A stretch of 20,530 nucleotides of DNA, from the NCBI GenBank assembly GCA_020346805.1, contig CP070790.1:2325031-2345560 (forward strand), read 5' to 3'. Below are positions 1 to 7,678 of this stretch, piece after piece; the first letter of the stretch is position 1; each line of letters starts with the position of its first letter. The DNA comes from Planctomycetota bacterium (lineage in GTDB: Bacteria > Planctomycetota > Phycisphaerae > UBA1845 > PWPN01). Below the pieces are notes generated by a model. It worked only from the letters and a program-made list of their open reading frames with translations. It had not been told where the DNA came from and searched no databases. The translations under genes were made by a program, and so were the position numbers.

Positions 1-1
1 A

Positions 2-565
2 TTCGAGGCCGCCTGGCCGGTGGCCATCAGTCCGGGAGGTACGCTGTCGACCAGCAATTACTACAGTTCACCCCAGTCGATTTATATTGGTACAAAGCGA
101 GCTCGAAACCATCGGAGTATGACGCCAACCTATGGTACCGATAGTAATCCTTTGGTATGGTCGATTCAGTATTATGACAACAGCGCCTTCAATCTGGATC
201 GGCAATACGTCCAATTGCTGGATGCCAGTCCTTCGGTAACCCAACTTCTGGCTATGGGCACGTATAACAACAAAACTGCCATGCGCTATTATTATTCGGC
301 GCGAATCGCATATTCCCCCGGTCCGGGCTGGGTTATTTTGAATGATCCGGGTGCACCGGGGAGATCGATTGGCTGGCACGAAATTAAGGCGGTGATCAAG
401 AGTACAACCATCGACTTCTACGTGGATGATGTGTTGGCCAAATCCAACGTGCCTTACTCCAGTTATGAGGGTAAACACACCTTCGATCAGTGCCGAATCG
501 GCTCGGGCTTCAGCTCGACCAGTGCCGCCTACTATGACGACTTCTCGGTTGCCGGTGGTCAGTAA
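2..565 (+). CDS. C-terminal part of a secreted LamG/concanavalin-like protein (5' truncated)
   Basis: The reading frame is open from the first full codon of the window (it starts FEAAWP) and ends with TAA at 563-565, so the true start lies upstream. A GTG at 20 is an internal codon, not a convincing start, as no ribosome binding site precedes it. About 188 residues are visible. They are rich in Tyr, Ser, Asn and Gly and show the alternating pattern of a beta-sandwich: a segment WHEIKAVIKSTTIDFYVDDV, typical of LamG/concanavalin-like folds where a strand describing the ligand face precedes a V-D-D turn, and a final YYDDFSV strand. From family knowledge such domains sit at the end of large exported proteins and bind carbohydrate or act as structural modules. 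The ligand cannot be deduced. No catalytic motif is visible. A strong hairpin follows 12 bases after the stop. Confidence 0.6.
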   Translation, partial: FEAAWPVAISPGGTLSTSNYYSSPQSIYIGTKRARNHRSMTPTYGTDSNPLVWSIQYYDNSAFNLDRQYVQLLDASPSVTQLLAMGTYNNKTAMRYYYSARIAYSPGPGWVILNDPGAPGRSIGWHEIKAVIKSTTIDFYVDDVLAKSNVPYSSYEGKHTFDQCRIGSGFSSTSAAYYDDFSVAGGQ

Positions 566-576
566 CAAATCAATAT

Positions 577-618
577 TACCAGAGACATGCAAGCCGAGTG
601 GCTCGCATGTCTCTGGTA
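577..618 (+). terminator. Strong nested hairpin after the first gene
   Basis: A perfect 14-bp inverted repeat (TACCAGAGACATGC at 577-590, its complement at 605-618) encloses a second 4-bp stem AGCC/GGCT with a GAGT loop. It begins 12 bases after the stop of the first gene. There is no T-run after it, so it is a terminator or an RNA 3'-end stabiliser by position, not a textbook intrinsic terminator. Confidence 0.6.
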
Positions 619-781
619 TGCTTATCAGTACACGGAAATGGGATTTTTATTTACAAAACATTATGAAAGGAGGTTTTAATAGAAAAAATAATTAATTTTT
701 GTGTATTTTGAGGTCATTACCAGTTACCCAGAACGACGATGGGAAAATTTTAGATTCTTTTATGGACAGAGGAGGCCCGAA

Positions 782-2539
782 ATGAAATGGAGACTGTTTT
801 CATACTTATTGGTTCTACTTTTATGTATTTCCATAAAGACGGCATATGCTGAATGGAGTAGTGTAGGAACCGGGATCGACTATCAGCAATTTACCCTACC
901 GTATCCAAACAATGTTTTTGTGGCCCGTCATACTCGCAGCAATACCAATGCTTTCATAGAAAGCAGTATTGCACAGGGCCGAACCTCAGGAGGAACCGAA
1001 ACAGTCAGCAACCAGGCCAGTCGATACGACGAAGCCATTAACTATTGGAATCAAACCTGGGGGAATCGTAACGATGTCATAGTGGCCATTAACGGCTCTT
1101 ATTACAACACCACCACCGGAGTGCCGGAAAGCGGAGTTATTCACTCCAGTTGGTACGACAAAAGATATGACAATGCTAGCGGCATGAGTGGTTTTTTATG
1201 GCAGTTGGACCGGGATGCTTTTATCGGTGAGTGTATTACCCATTTTAATTACAAGAATATTGTTACCTACGTCAACACTACTAATACACAGCAATTCCAG
1301 GGCGTAGGCCGGGATCGGGGTTCGAATGAGCTCATTATTTATACGCCTCAATATGATAGCGACACCAATACCGACAACACCGGTTCCGAGGTGCTGGTCG
1401 AGCTGAGTACCCGACCCGCTCTGATTATTCCAACACCCAACATGGTCACCGGCTATGTCCGCCAGATCCGGGAGGATCAGGGTTCCACACCGATCCCGTT
1501 TGACCATATAGTCTTGTCGGCTACGGGAACTGCCGAAACAACCATGCTTAGCAACGTCAGTATTGGTTCAGAGATCGGCATCTCGCACGAAATCAAGAGT
1601 TATGAAAGAGACTGCAGCACGGCGAGATCACTTGACTGGACCAAAACATACGCGGGCGTCTCGGGAAACTGGGTCTTCCTCAATAACAACGTGATCCAAT
1701 ACGGCATAGATCCTTCGGGGGAGACACATCCTCGCACCGCCATTGCCTTAAACGACAGTTATGTTTTTTACATCGTTTGCGACGGCCGGGATCCGGGTAC
1801 CAGTGTCGGCATGACCATCGACGAGCTGGCTGAGTTCTGCAAAAACACCTTGGGGGCCACTTGGGGTGTGAACCAGGATGGCGGCGGCTCATCAACCATG
1901 GTGGTCAACGGTACGGTGATGAACAATCCATCCGACGGCTCGGAACGTTCGGTGGCCAACGGTATGCTGATGTGTAATTTATTGGCAAAGTCACAAACAA
2001 CGACTTTTGCCGCCGACGACCCTGTGCAAACAAACGCTGCCGCCAATATTAGACTTGGACCGGGCACTAACTATGCAGTGATAACCACGCTTTCCAGCGG
2101 TGCGACGGGAACCATTGTGGCCCACTCTCTCAATGGTGTGGCCGCTAAAGGCTATAACTGGTGGAAGTGTGATTTCAGTGGCACCGTCGGTTGGGTAGCT
2201 GAGTCTCTGCTTGAACCATACGGCCCGCCTATTACCTGTCACGTGGACTCGATTGTTTTAAGCACTGTGCCTGGGTCTAAAGGAACCAAGTATGGGCGCG
2301 CTACGGTTACAATTAAGGATAACAACGGAGGTTTGGTCTCTTCGGCAAACGTGACCGGGACATTCACCGGCGACTTTGATGAGACATTATCGGAAACGAC
2401 AAATATCAATGGCGTGGCTGTATTGACTACCACCGCAGCCGTGAAAAAACCGAGTTTCACCTTCTGTGTCGATAATATTACACATGCTTCACTGACTTAC
2501 AATTCTGATGACAATGTTGAGACCTGTTACTCATATTAA
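782..2539 (+). CDS. Secreted phosphodiester glycosidase with SH3b and Ig-like domains
   Basis: The start is the ATG at 782, preceded by AGAGGAGG at 8 bases; an upstream GTG at 701 has no such site and would bury the signal peptide. The product has 585 residues. Residues 1-23 are a Sec signal peptide (positive MKWR, hydrophobic core, cleavage after AYA). Residues about 95-403 match the phosphodiester glycosidase domain (NAGPA family, PF09992): VAINGSYY, PRTAIAL near 317-323, and the hallmark DGGGSSTM at 366-373 followed by PSDGSER at 383-389. Known members remove a sugar from a phosphodiester-linked glycan (the human enzyme uncovers mannose-6-phosphate); the bacterial substrate here is unknown. 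Residues about 411-480 form a bacterial SH3 domain (NIRLGPGTNYAVI, GWVAESLLEPYG), and 485-574 an Ig-like domain resembling Big-1 (ATVTIKDNNGGLV, NGVAVLTTTA). It acts outside the cytoplasm. It stands alone and converges with the GGDEF gene. Confidence 0.88.
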   Translation: MKWRLFSYLLVLLLCISIKTAYAEWSSVGTGIDYQQFTLPYPNNVFVARHTRSNTNAFIESSIAQGRTSGGTETVSNQASRYDEAINYWNQTWGNRNDVIVAINGSYYNTTTGVPESGVIHSSWYDKRYDNASGMSGFLWQLDRDAFIGECITHFNYKNIVTYVNTTNTQQFQGVGRDRGSNELIIYTPQYDSDTNTDNTGSEVLVELSTRPALIIPTPNMVTGYVRQIREDQGSTPIPFDHIVLSATGTAETTMLSNVSIGSEIGISHEIKSYERDCSTARSLDWTKTYAGVSGNWVFLNNNVIQYGIDPSGETHPRTAIALNDSYVFYIVCDGRDPGTSVGMTIDELAEFCKNTLGATWGVNQDGGGSSTMVVNGTVMNNPSDGSERSVANGMLMCNLLAKSQTTTFAADDPVQTNAAANIRLGPGTNYAVITTLSSGATGTIVAHSLNGVAAKGYNWWKCDFSGTVGWVAESLLEPYGPPITCHVDSIVLSTVPGSKGTKYGRATVTIKDNNGGLVSSANVTGTFTGDFDETLSETTNINGVAVLTTTAAVKKPSFTFCVDNITHASLTYNSDDNVETCYSY

Positions 2540-2602
2540 GATCGGCGTTTGTGATAATGGTTCGGCAGCGGCTTGAATTGTATACCGACTTTAAGGCAGT
2601 TA

Positions 2603-2653
2603 GATCATTAATTCCATGATCGGCGGGCATCGTGAAATAATCACGATGCCCGC
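2603..2653. terminator. Double hairpin between convergent genes
   Basis: Two hairpins lie back to back. The first is GATCAT/ATGATC (2603-2608 and 2616-2621, 7-base loop). The second is a perfect 13-bp stem, GCGGGCATCGTGA at 2623-2635 and its complement at 2641-2653, with a 5-base loop. They sit between the glycosidase stop (2539) and the GGDEF gene stop (2728 on the other strand), so they can terminate both. T-runs are weak on either side. Confidence 0.6.
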
Positions 2654-2727
2654 TCATTTGTGCAATTAACACGTCAAAACCGTAAAAATTATTTCAATTT
2701 ATTTGAATGTACAAATATTAATCTGAT

Positions 2728-4089
2728 TTATTCCCCCACCGATGCAGCCTGGTAATCGGTTTGGTATACGGTCACCTGCGAACCGTTAATATTTCCGGCC
2801 CGGTGCAGGGCCGCTTTAACCATTTGCAGCAGCTCGTCTGCAGAGGCGGGATTGTTTTCCCGCAACGAAGCGATCCCTGCGGTCATAGTCGGCTTGGGCT
2901 CGATGGCCAGCAGCTTGGTCTGCTGGTTAAACATACGGATGATTCGCCCCGCGATAACCTGGGCATCCTGTACCGGAACCGAGGGCAGAATCACCGCGAA
3001 ATCCACGTTTTCGCAACGGACGGCCAGATCCTGATTGCGGGTGTGCTGTTTCAACAATTCTCCAACAAATTTCAACACCTTATCCCCGGTGTTAGATCCT
3101 AAGTGGTCATTGATGCTATCGAAGTTACCGATCCCAATCATCACTACCGAAAGATCGTGATTTGCTTCCCGCTGCGAGGAGAAAATATCCGCAAATTTCT
3201 CCTCCAGTAGTAAACGGTTCCCCAACTTGGTCACCGGATCAGTCCAGTTTTTTTCCTGGGTCTCCTGTAATTTGCGGATAATCTTTTCGGTCTCTGCTGC
3301 CACACGATTGTCGACCGATCGTTCGAGTCTTTCCACCCGATCACGCCACGCATCGATATCCAGGCTCATATCGGTCAACACACGAGCCAGATCCCCGATC
3401 TCGTCATCACGGTCGGCATACAAGGACACCTCCTTGGATTTTTGGCGTACAGTTTTGGATCGGCGGGTTAATTGTGTAAGTGGTTCTATAACCTTTTTAT
3501 TAAGCCATAAAATCCCCAGTATCATACCGGTAGCCGATATCAAAATTAATCGACTGAAAAACGATCCCACTTCCCCGGTAGTCTCATCCAACTCTTTTGA
3601 GAACCGGGTTGCACAAACCAGCGTACCTGCCGGCTCCTCGGAATCTGCCGCCATTATCGGGACAGCGGCCAGGGTTAAGTCGGGCAGCTTCTGTTCTCGG
3701 ACGGCAGATATGTGTCGAACCCATACCTGGTTTTGTCTCCTCTCGGAAACAAGCAGCTCCGAATATTTATCCAATAATGAGGAATGTCCCCGCACAGCTA
3801 TCGGTTTATTAAGTGAATCATACACCGCCATCAGGCAGGTGTCGGGGTGCCAATTTTGTTCTTCAATAAATCGGATTAACTCGGATTTAATGCCCACCAG
3901 GAGTAACGGTTTGATCTGGATCGCATATGTCTCGGCAATAGCCTTGACCCGCAGTCTCTCTGCCCGCCGACCGCTGCGGTAGATTTGCAGACCGTATAAG
4001 GCACTGGCCCCCAAAATAGTCGATGACACGGTCAATCCGATCGAGAGCCATAACGTCTGACGCAGGCTGAGCGGTTTGCGTTTTCTCAT
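2728..4089 (-). CDS. Membrane sensor with HAMP and degenerate GGDEF domain
   Basis: The product has 453 residues. Transmembrane helix 1 is at about 14-35, an extracytoplasmic sensor region at 36-175, helix 2 at about 179-196, a HAMP segment at 197-250 (KKVIEPLTQLTRRSK, DDEIGDLARVLTDM), a coiled-coil linker at 250-282, and a GGDEF fold at 283-445 that starts with DPVTKLGNR. Active diguanylate cyclases make cyclic di-GMP. Here the signature is ENVDF (360-364) instead of GGDEF/GGEEF, and the metal-binding D-x-D of the first loop is G-I-G (319-321). Guanine-side residues N-D (327-328) and G-D (335-336) remain. The fold is clear, but catalysis is unlikely; a receptor or partner-binding role is inferred. 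No EAL or HD-GYP domain is present. The ATG at 4089 has only a weak ribosome binding site. The gene is monocistronic, divergent from the prepilin-like gene. Confidence 0.85.
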   Translation of the reverse strand: MRKRKPLSLRQTLWLSIGLTVSSTILGASALYGLQIYRSGRRAERLRVKAIAETYAIQIKPLLLVGIKSELIRFIEEQNWHPDTCLMAVYDSLNKPIAVRGHSSLLDKYSELLVSERRQNQVWVRHISAVREQKLPDLTLAAVPIMAADSEEPAGTLVCATRFSKELDETTGEVGSFFSRLILISATGMILGILWLNKKVIEPLTQLTRRSKTVRQKSKEVSLYADRDDEIGDLARVLTDMSLDIDAWRDRVERLERSVDNRVAAETEKIIRKLQETQEKNWTDPVTKLGNRLLLEEKFADIFSSQREANHDLSVVMIGIGNFDSINDHLGSNTGDKVLKFVGELLKQHTRNQDLAVRCENVDFAVILPSVPVQDAQVIAGRIIRMFNQQTKLLAIEPKPTMTAGIASLRENNPASADELLQMVKAALHRAGNINGSQVTVYQTDYQAASVGE

Positions 4090-4425
4090 CTTTGGTTGGT
4101 CCTAATATATATAAATGTCGTAATCCTGAGGTGATATCGGCAAATTATTACACCATACTGAGTTACGTGTCGGTCCAAGTTAATCGCCAATACGCATTTA
4201 TCATTCGATGATTACAAAATCCCCGTTTTTTTATATAAGGATCCACTCTATATCGGTACTTGTCCGGCAAAAGTTAGGTAGACGTTTTACAAGATCAAAG
4301 CCCTGCTGAATTCCCATTAACAATATTACCCAACCGATGCCAGCTTATTTGACTCCACTGTTGATATAGTACCTTTACTCCAATCAGATTATCAATAAGG
4401 TATTCTGAGAATAGGGTCACAAGAC
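4090..4425. other. Divergent intergenic region, 336 bp
   Basis: This AT-rich stretch separates the divergent GGDEF and prepilin-like genes and must hold both promoters. I see no gene, no long hairpin and no convincing -35/-10 pair. A TATAGT at 4365-4370 is a possible -10 for the rightward gene but lacks a -35 at proper distance. The segment GTAATCCTGAGGT near 4121 resembles the TAGTCATCCTGA word found at 6219 and 8842. Confidence 0.4.
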
Positions 4426-5424
4426 ATGTATCCCAGGCTCGGTAAGAGGATCGGAATAGTGGACAGATTAGACCAATGCCACAAATGCTTCACCTTGATC
4501 GAGGTTCTTGTTGTTGTAGCCATAATCGTGCTGTTAATCACCATTCTGCTTCCCAGCCTGGCGTCGGCCCGAGAACAGGCCCGATCAGCTTCATGCGGTG
4601 TCCTGCTTAAACAGATCGGTGTCGCCGGAGCGGGGTATGCAAACATTAATCGCGGATGGTTGGTGGGATCGCCCAACACCAGTGGTAATGGTACCCGGCC
4701 GGGATTCAATGCCGGCGCATACACAGATACCGTCAATCCCAAACACTACCCGGCCATGCACATCTTCGACTGGGCCAGTCCGCTGTTGCGTTTTTTGAGT
4801 GTTCGACCGCCAATCGATATTCAGCAGCGTTATGCCGCAGCGGTGGACGAGGTCTTTGGCTGCCCGACAAATCGCCGCAAGGCCGGTCCGGTGAATTTCC
4901 CGGCCCTAAAATATTTAATCCCCGCTGACGCATCGGCCCCAAGTTATGCCACCTCGCGGCATTTCATGTTAGTCGGTAAAGGGGCAAAAACCGGCAAGAT
5001 ACGCGGAAAATTGTGGTGGAGTAAGGACCATGTGCCCACCGGCTACGTGCCCAAACTGGACCGCATGCGCAAACCGGCAAATAAAGCATTTCTTGCCGAC
5101 GCCCATGTGGTCTCAAAAACCAAAGGGCAAATCGCAAACGCCAACTGGGGATTTACTTCTCAGGGGGCATGGCGCTCGCATGACATCGGGCCCGTAACCT
5201 ATCGCGGATTATTCCTGCGTAAGCAGATGTGGCGGCACCAGGGGGCAATCAATATCCTGGCTTTCGACGGACACGTCCAACGCCTCACCGAAGGTGACAG
5301 CTTGACCCGCAACGGATATGGCCAAGGGGCCAGGAAAGCACAATGGTGGTTTCCCTCGGGAACCAAAATTATCGATCTGCAGGACAGGGGAACAAACGAA
5401 CCTGAAGACCTGGTCGTACCCTAA
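4426..5424 (+). CDS. Prepilin-type N-methylation protein with H-X9-DG motif
   Basis: The product has 332 residues. After a 21-residue leader comes the type IV pilin/pseudopilin signature [20 protein letters not shown] (22-41) with the +5 glutamate (E26), cut and methylated by prepilin peptidase in known families. The residue before the cut is Cys21, where Gly is usual and Ala common. The helix continues as [10 protein letters not shown]. Near the C-terminus [14 protein letters not shown] fits exactly the H-X9-DG motif that marks the large planctomycete family of pilin-like proteins (with DUF1559 relatives). These are thought to form pseudopili or surface structures; the individual role is unknown. 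The central part (about 65-270) shows aromatic and Gly-rich sequence without catalytic motifs. ATG at 4426 is used; AGGG lies 10 bases upstream, a weak ribosome binding site. It converges with the small secreted-protein gene with only 25 bases between the stops. Confidence 0.85.
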   Translation: MYPRLGKRIGIVDRLDQCHKCFTLIEVLVVVAIIVLLITILLPSLASAREQARSASCGVLLKQIGVAGAGYANINRGWLVGSPNTSGNGTRPGFNAGAYTDTVNPKHYPAMHIFDWASPLLRFLSVRPPIDIQQRYAAAVDEVFGCPTNRRKAGPVNFPALKYLIPADASAPSYATSRHFMLVGKGAKTGKIRGKLWWSKDHVPTGYVPKLDRMRKPANKAFLADAHVVSKTKGQIANANWGFTSQGAWRSHDIGPVTYRGLFLRKQMWRHQGAINILAFDGHVQRLTEGDSLTRNGYGQGARKAQWWFPSGTKIIDLQDRGTNEPEDLVVP

Positions 5425-5449
5425 ACCAATAAATTACACCTATAATTAT

Positions 5450-6118
5450 CTATCTGGAAATATCACGCTGAATTATTAATGTAACCACTTCAGTTTGACC
5501 GGTACCACCCGAAGATGCGCCCTGATCCTCCACGAAAAACATAATTGTCTCGCCACATGGAACATCTACATCTCGATACACGGGACCATCCTGATCAGTC
5601 GGATTCGTCAGTACGTTGCCGGTGGCATCGGCAACCGCTGCGGCAATGGTCTTAAGTGCCTGGCATCGAATTCTTATCCATCGCGTGTCCTGACTGGGCA
5701 AAAGGTTGATGGGATTGGGAGCCAAGTTGTCATTGAGATTTACATTCTGAAATATTTCAACGAAATTTAGCATACATTCGCCATCATCCTTGCCGGGACA
5801 TGGACACGGACAGGCAACTGTTGAATTAGGATTGGTACAACATGCAAAACTGGGAGTATCGGGATATTGATCGGCGGGATCATACCCGTCGTGTGTATAA
5901 AGGGCCATTTGTACGGGAACACTTGTCTGATTGCTCAAAACGATACAGACAAAACCGGATTCACAACTGGCCAACGCCTGACTAATAAGGCTATCGTCAT
6001 CGGTAATCACCGAATAAGATGACGGCGTCGAAGGCGGAGGACAGCTGGCTCCGATAAAAATTGGAACTATGATGCAGCAGGAAACCAGAATAACAACCGC
6101 CCTGGATCGCATTAACAT
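5450..6118 (-). CDS. Small Cys-rich secreted protein, member A of a tandem family
   Basis: I do not recognise a named family. The start is the ATG at 6118, since AGGAG lies 6 bases upstream; an in-frame ATG at 6157 has no ribosome binding site. The product has 222 residues. Residues 1-25 are a signal peptide with a hydrophobic core, followed by Cys26 (IGASC), so it may be a lipoprotein, although the -3 residue is Gly instead of Leu. The mature part has a beta-rich core: FVCIVLSNQTSVPVQMAL near residue 56-74, a cysteine cluster (ACCTNPN...CPCPCPG) and a final strand VPCGETIMFFVED. The core motif and the C-G-x-x-I motif recur in the next two upstream genes. The nine or so mature cysteines suggest disulfides, thus an exported location. 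It is last in a probable three-gene operon. Its stop is TAG. Confidence 0.72.
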   Translation of the reverse strand: MLMRSRAVVILVSCCIIVPIFIGASCPPPSTPSSYSVITDDDSLISQALASCESGFVCIVLSNQTSVPVQMALYTHDGYDPADQYPDTPSFACCTNPNSTVACPCPCPGKDDGECMLNFVEIFQNVNLNDNLAPNPINLLPSQDTRWIRIRCQALKTIAAAVADATGNVLTNPTDQDGPVYRDVDVPCGETIMFFVEDQGASSGGTGQTEVVTLIIQRDISR

Positions 6119-6275
6119 TGTCAACTCCTGAATAATCCCATAATCAATCCATAACATACATCATTATATATATTCACCGATTATTTCTCCATCACCGTCT
6201 TGTCCTGCCGCGTCAAATTAGTCATCCTGAATGCGATGTTCTATTCAAGCGAGTGCACCCTCGCATCATAAACAG

Positions 6276-6860
6276 TCAGGGGATCATAAATCCGTTCCTT
6301 ATTAACAGCAAACGAATGGTTTCAAAGGTGTCCGCTCGGGTAAAGGGACCCTGTTGGGTAGCCCCGTCAATAATTCCTACGGATAGGGCGATACCGGTTT
6401 CACTTCGCGGATCTTCAGTGAACAAAAATACTATGGCGTCTCCACTGTCAAAATCCTGACCGGCCACCAGGGGGGGGCGGCCAAAGGGTATCTGCACGGT
6501 CAACCCGTTAGGATAAGTTGCCACTACAGAAGGTTCATTGACGTTGTTGGGATCGCCGATAGATATCTGAATCATCGGCCAGTCAAACAATGTGCCCACC
6601 ATCTTGTCTTCGGGACGCAGATTGACAAAATAATTAAACGGCGGTTGAACACTCCCGTCATCCGCGAAAATCCTAAGGTCCAGATCTGCAGTGGTCTGGT
6701 TCACTACACTGGTCAGTACAAAAGGCGTATCCCCCGGTGCCGTTGGGTATAATCCCCCAAACGTTTGGTTTATCAGTTCGGGGTTTAAGCAACCACCAAG
6801 AAACGGTGACAAGCAAATCAGTACACCGATAGCGAATAATCGGCACGAACGATGGAGCAT
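6276..6860 (-). CDS. Small lipoprotein, member B of a tandem family
   Basis: The product has 194 residues. ATG at 6860 is preceded by AGAGGAG at 6-7 bases. Residues 1-23 form a lipoprotein signal with the canonical lipobox LGGC (Cys24), so the mature protein should be diacylated by Lgt and membrane anchored. The mature region starts CLNPELINQTFGG and has the family core FVLTSVVNQTTADLDLRIF followed by DDGS, then a late motif FDSGDAIVFLFTED that aligns with VPCGETIMFFVED of member A and LECGRIIVIQATG of member C. No enzyme motif is seen; the sequence looks like a beta-sandwich. A run of eight G (6470-6477 on the plus strand) lies within the coding region and is prone to slippage. It is the middle gene of three in the same direction, 157 bases before member A. 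Function unknown. Confidence 0.75.
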   Translation of the reverse strand: MLHRSCRLFAIGVLICLSPFLGGCLNPELINQTFGGLYPTAPGDTPFVLTSVVNQTTADLDLRIFADDGSVQPPFNYFVNLRPEDKMVGTLFDWPMIQISIGDPNNVNEPSVVATYPNGLTVQIPFGRPPLVAGQDFDSGDAIVFLFTEDPRSETGIALSVGIIDGATQQGPFTRADTFETIRLLLIRNGFMIP

Positions 6861-6967
6861 ATAATCTCCTCTGCTGGTTATATGTTATTCAATAACTTAC
6901 CTTTGCTGCATTAATTCAATTGTCGCCTCTCTCCAATAAATGTATAATTCTCAAGCTGCCCGATCAT

Positions 6968-7435
6968 TTACCACACTTGTACCGAAAAAGTCGGGGGAGT
7001 ACCTGTGGCCTGAATGACTATTATTCTGCCGCATTCCAGGCTATCACCCATAACCAGACTCCCCAGATTGGTGGGGATGTCGACAGTACCACCCACATCC
7101 GTATAGCTGAAAGTCACAAAGGAAATAGTTTCTATATCGCAGTCCAGGGTCATTACATAATAATCTGCCGGCCCTGTGGTCAAAGACCAGTCTTTTAAAA
7201 TACCCCCCTCCCTGGTTACATCCAACTGGATTTCGACTGATGCTGCCGAATTATTCATCAGCAGAACCGCTACATAACCTTCCGGCGATTCCAGTCCGGC
7301 AATGGGATTGCCCCCCGCCAGCCCCACTAATGCCGGATTAAGCACACCGCAACCGGCGTTTAACGCCAGCCCTAACCCTGCCAGGGCAAGCATAATCGAT
7401 TGTCTAATGGACAGGCCCGCATACCGGTAAATCAT
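6968..7435 (-). CDS. Small lipoprotein, member C of a tandem family
   Basis: The start is the ATG at 7435, with AGGAGG about 10 bases upstream; an in-frame ATG at 7489 would put 18 charged residues before the signal peptide. The product has 155 residues. The signal peptide (1-28) ends in LNAGC (Cys29), a probable though not canonical lipobox. The mature start CGVLNPALVGLAGG resembles the CLNPELINQTFGG of member B. The family core is GYVAVLLMNNSAASVEIQL and the terminal motif LECGRIIVIQATG. There are two to three cysteines, no catalytic motif. It is the first gene of the leftward set, 107 bases before member B, and faces the Gfo/Idh gene across a short divergent promoter region. Function unknown. 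Confidence 0.74.
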   Translation of the reverse strand: MIYRYAGLSIRQSIMLALAGLGLALNAGCGVLNPALVGLAGGNPIAGLESPEGYVAVLLMNNSAASVEIQLDVTREGGILKDWSLTTGPADYYVMTLDCDIETISFVTFSYTDVGGTVDIPTNLGSLVMGDSLECGRIIVIQATGTPPTFSVQVW

Positions 7436-7678
7436 CGGGGGAAACCTCCTCGGGTGGGTAAAATCGGCCCGCAGCCTACCCACGGGCAACTGCAGATTCT
7501 ACATGATATTACGGCAAACCATGTGGGTCAGGCAAGGGCTTTGAATTCAGGCCGATTTTATGCCTCCCAGGCCGATTTGGCGTAGCACATACCACCACTG
7601 CAAACCGGTCTCAGTTGTTGTACAATCGGCACAAAGCAAAAGCGGATCACAAACAGTTTGTCAGCGAAAGGAACGATA
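7436..7678. promoter_or_regulatory. Divergent promoter region with repeated GGCCGATTT boxes
   Basis: Between the lipoprotein cluster and the Gfo/Idh gene the 11-mer CAGGCCGATTT occurs twice in direct orientation (7548-7558 and 7568-7578), exactly 20 bases apart, i.e. two helical turns. Its core is present inverted as AAATCGGCC at 7461-7469. Spacing and placement fit a regulator binding region serving either gene; the regulator is unknown. Confidence 0.4.

Noticed and set aside
68-592. 174-codon leftward frame over the first gene
   Set aside because: Antisense to the LamG-like coding frame, ends with no signal or motif, and starts inside the terminator hairpin.
3227-3982. 251-codon frame on the strand opposite the GGDEF gene
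   Set aside because: It is fully antisense to a clear multi-domain protein; its Ser/Arg-rich composition is what the reverse of such coding DNA gives.
6276-6860. Eight-G run as a phase-variation switch in lipoprotein B
   Set aside because: The frame is intact and a single run of eight is not enough evidence for a switch; no alternative frame continues sensibly.
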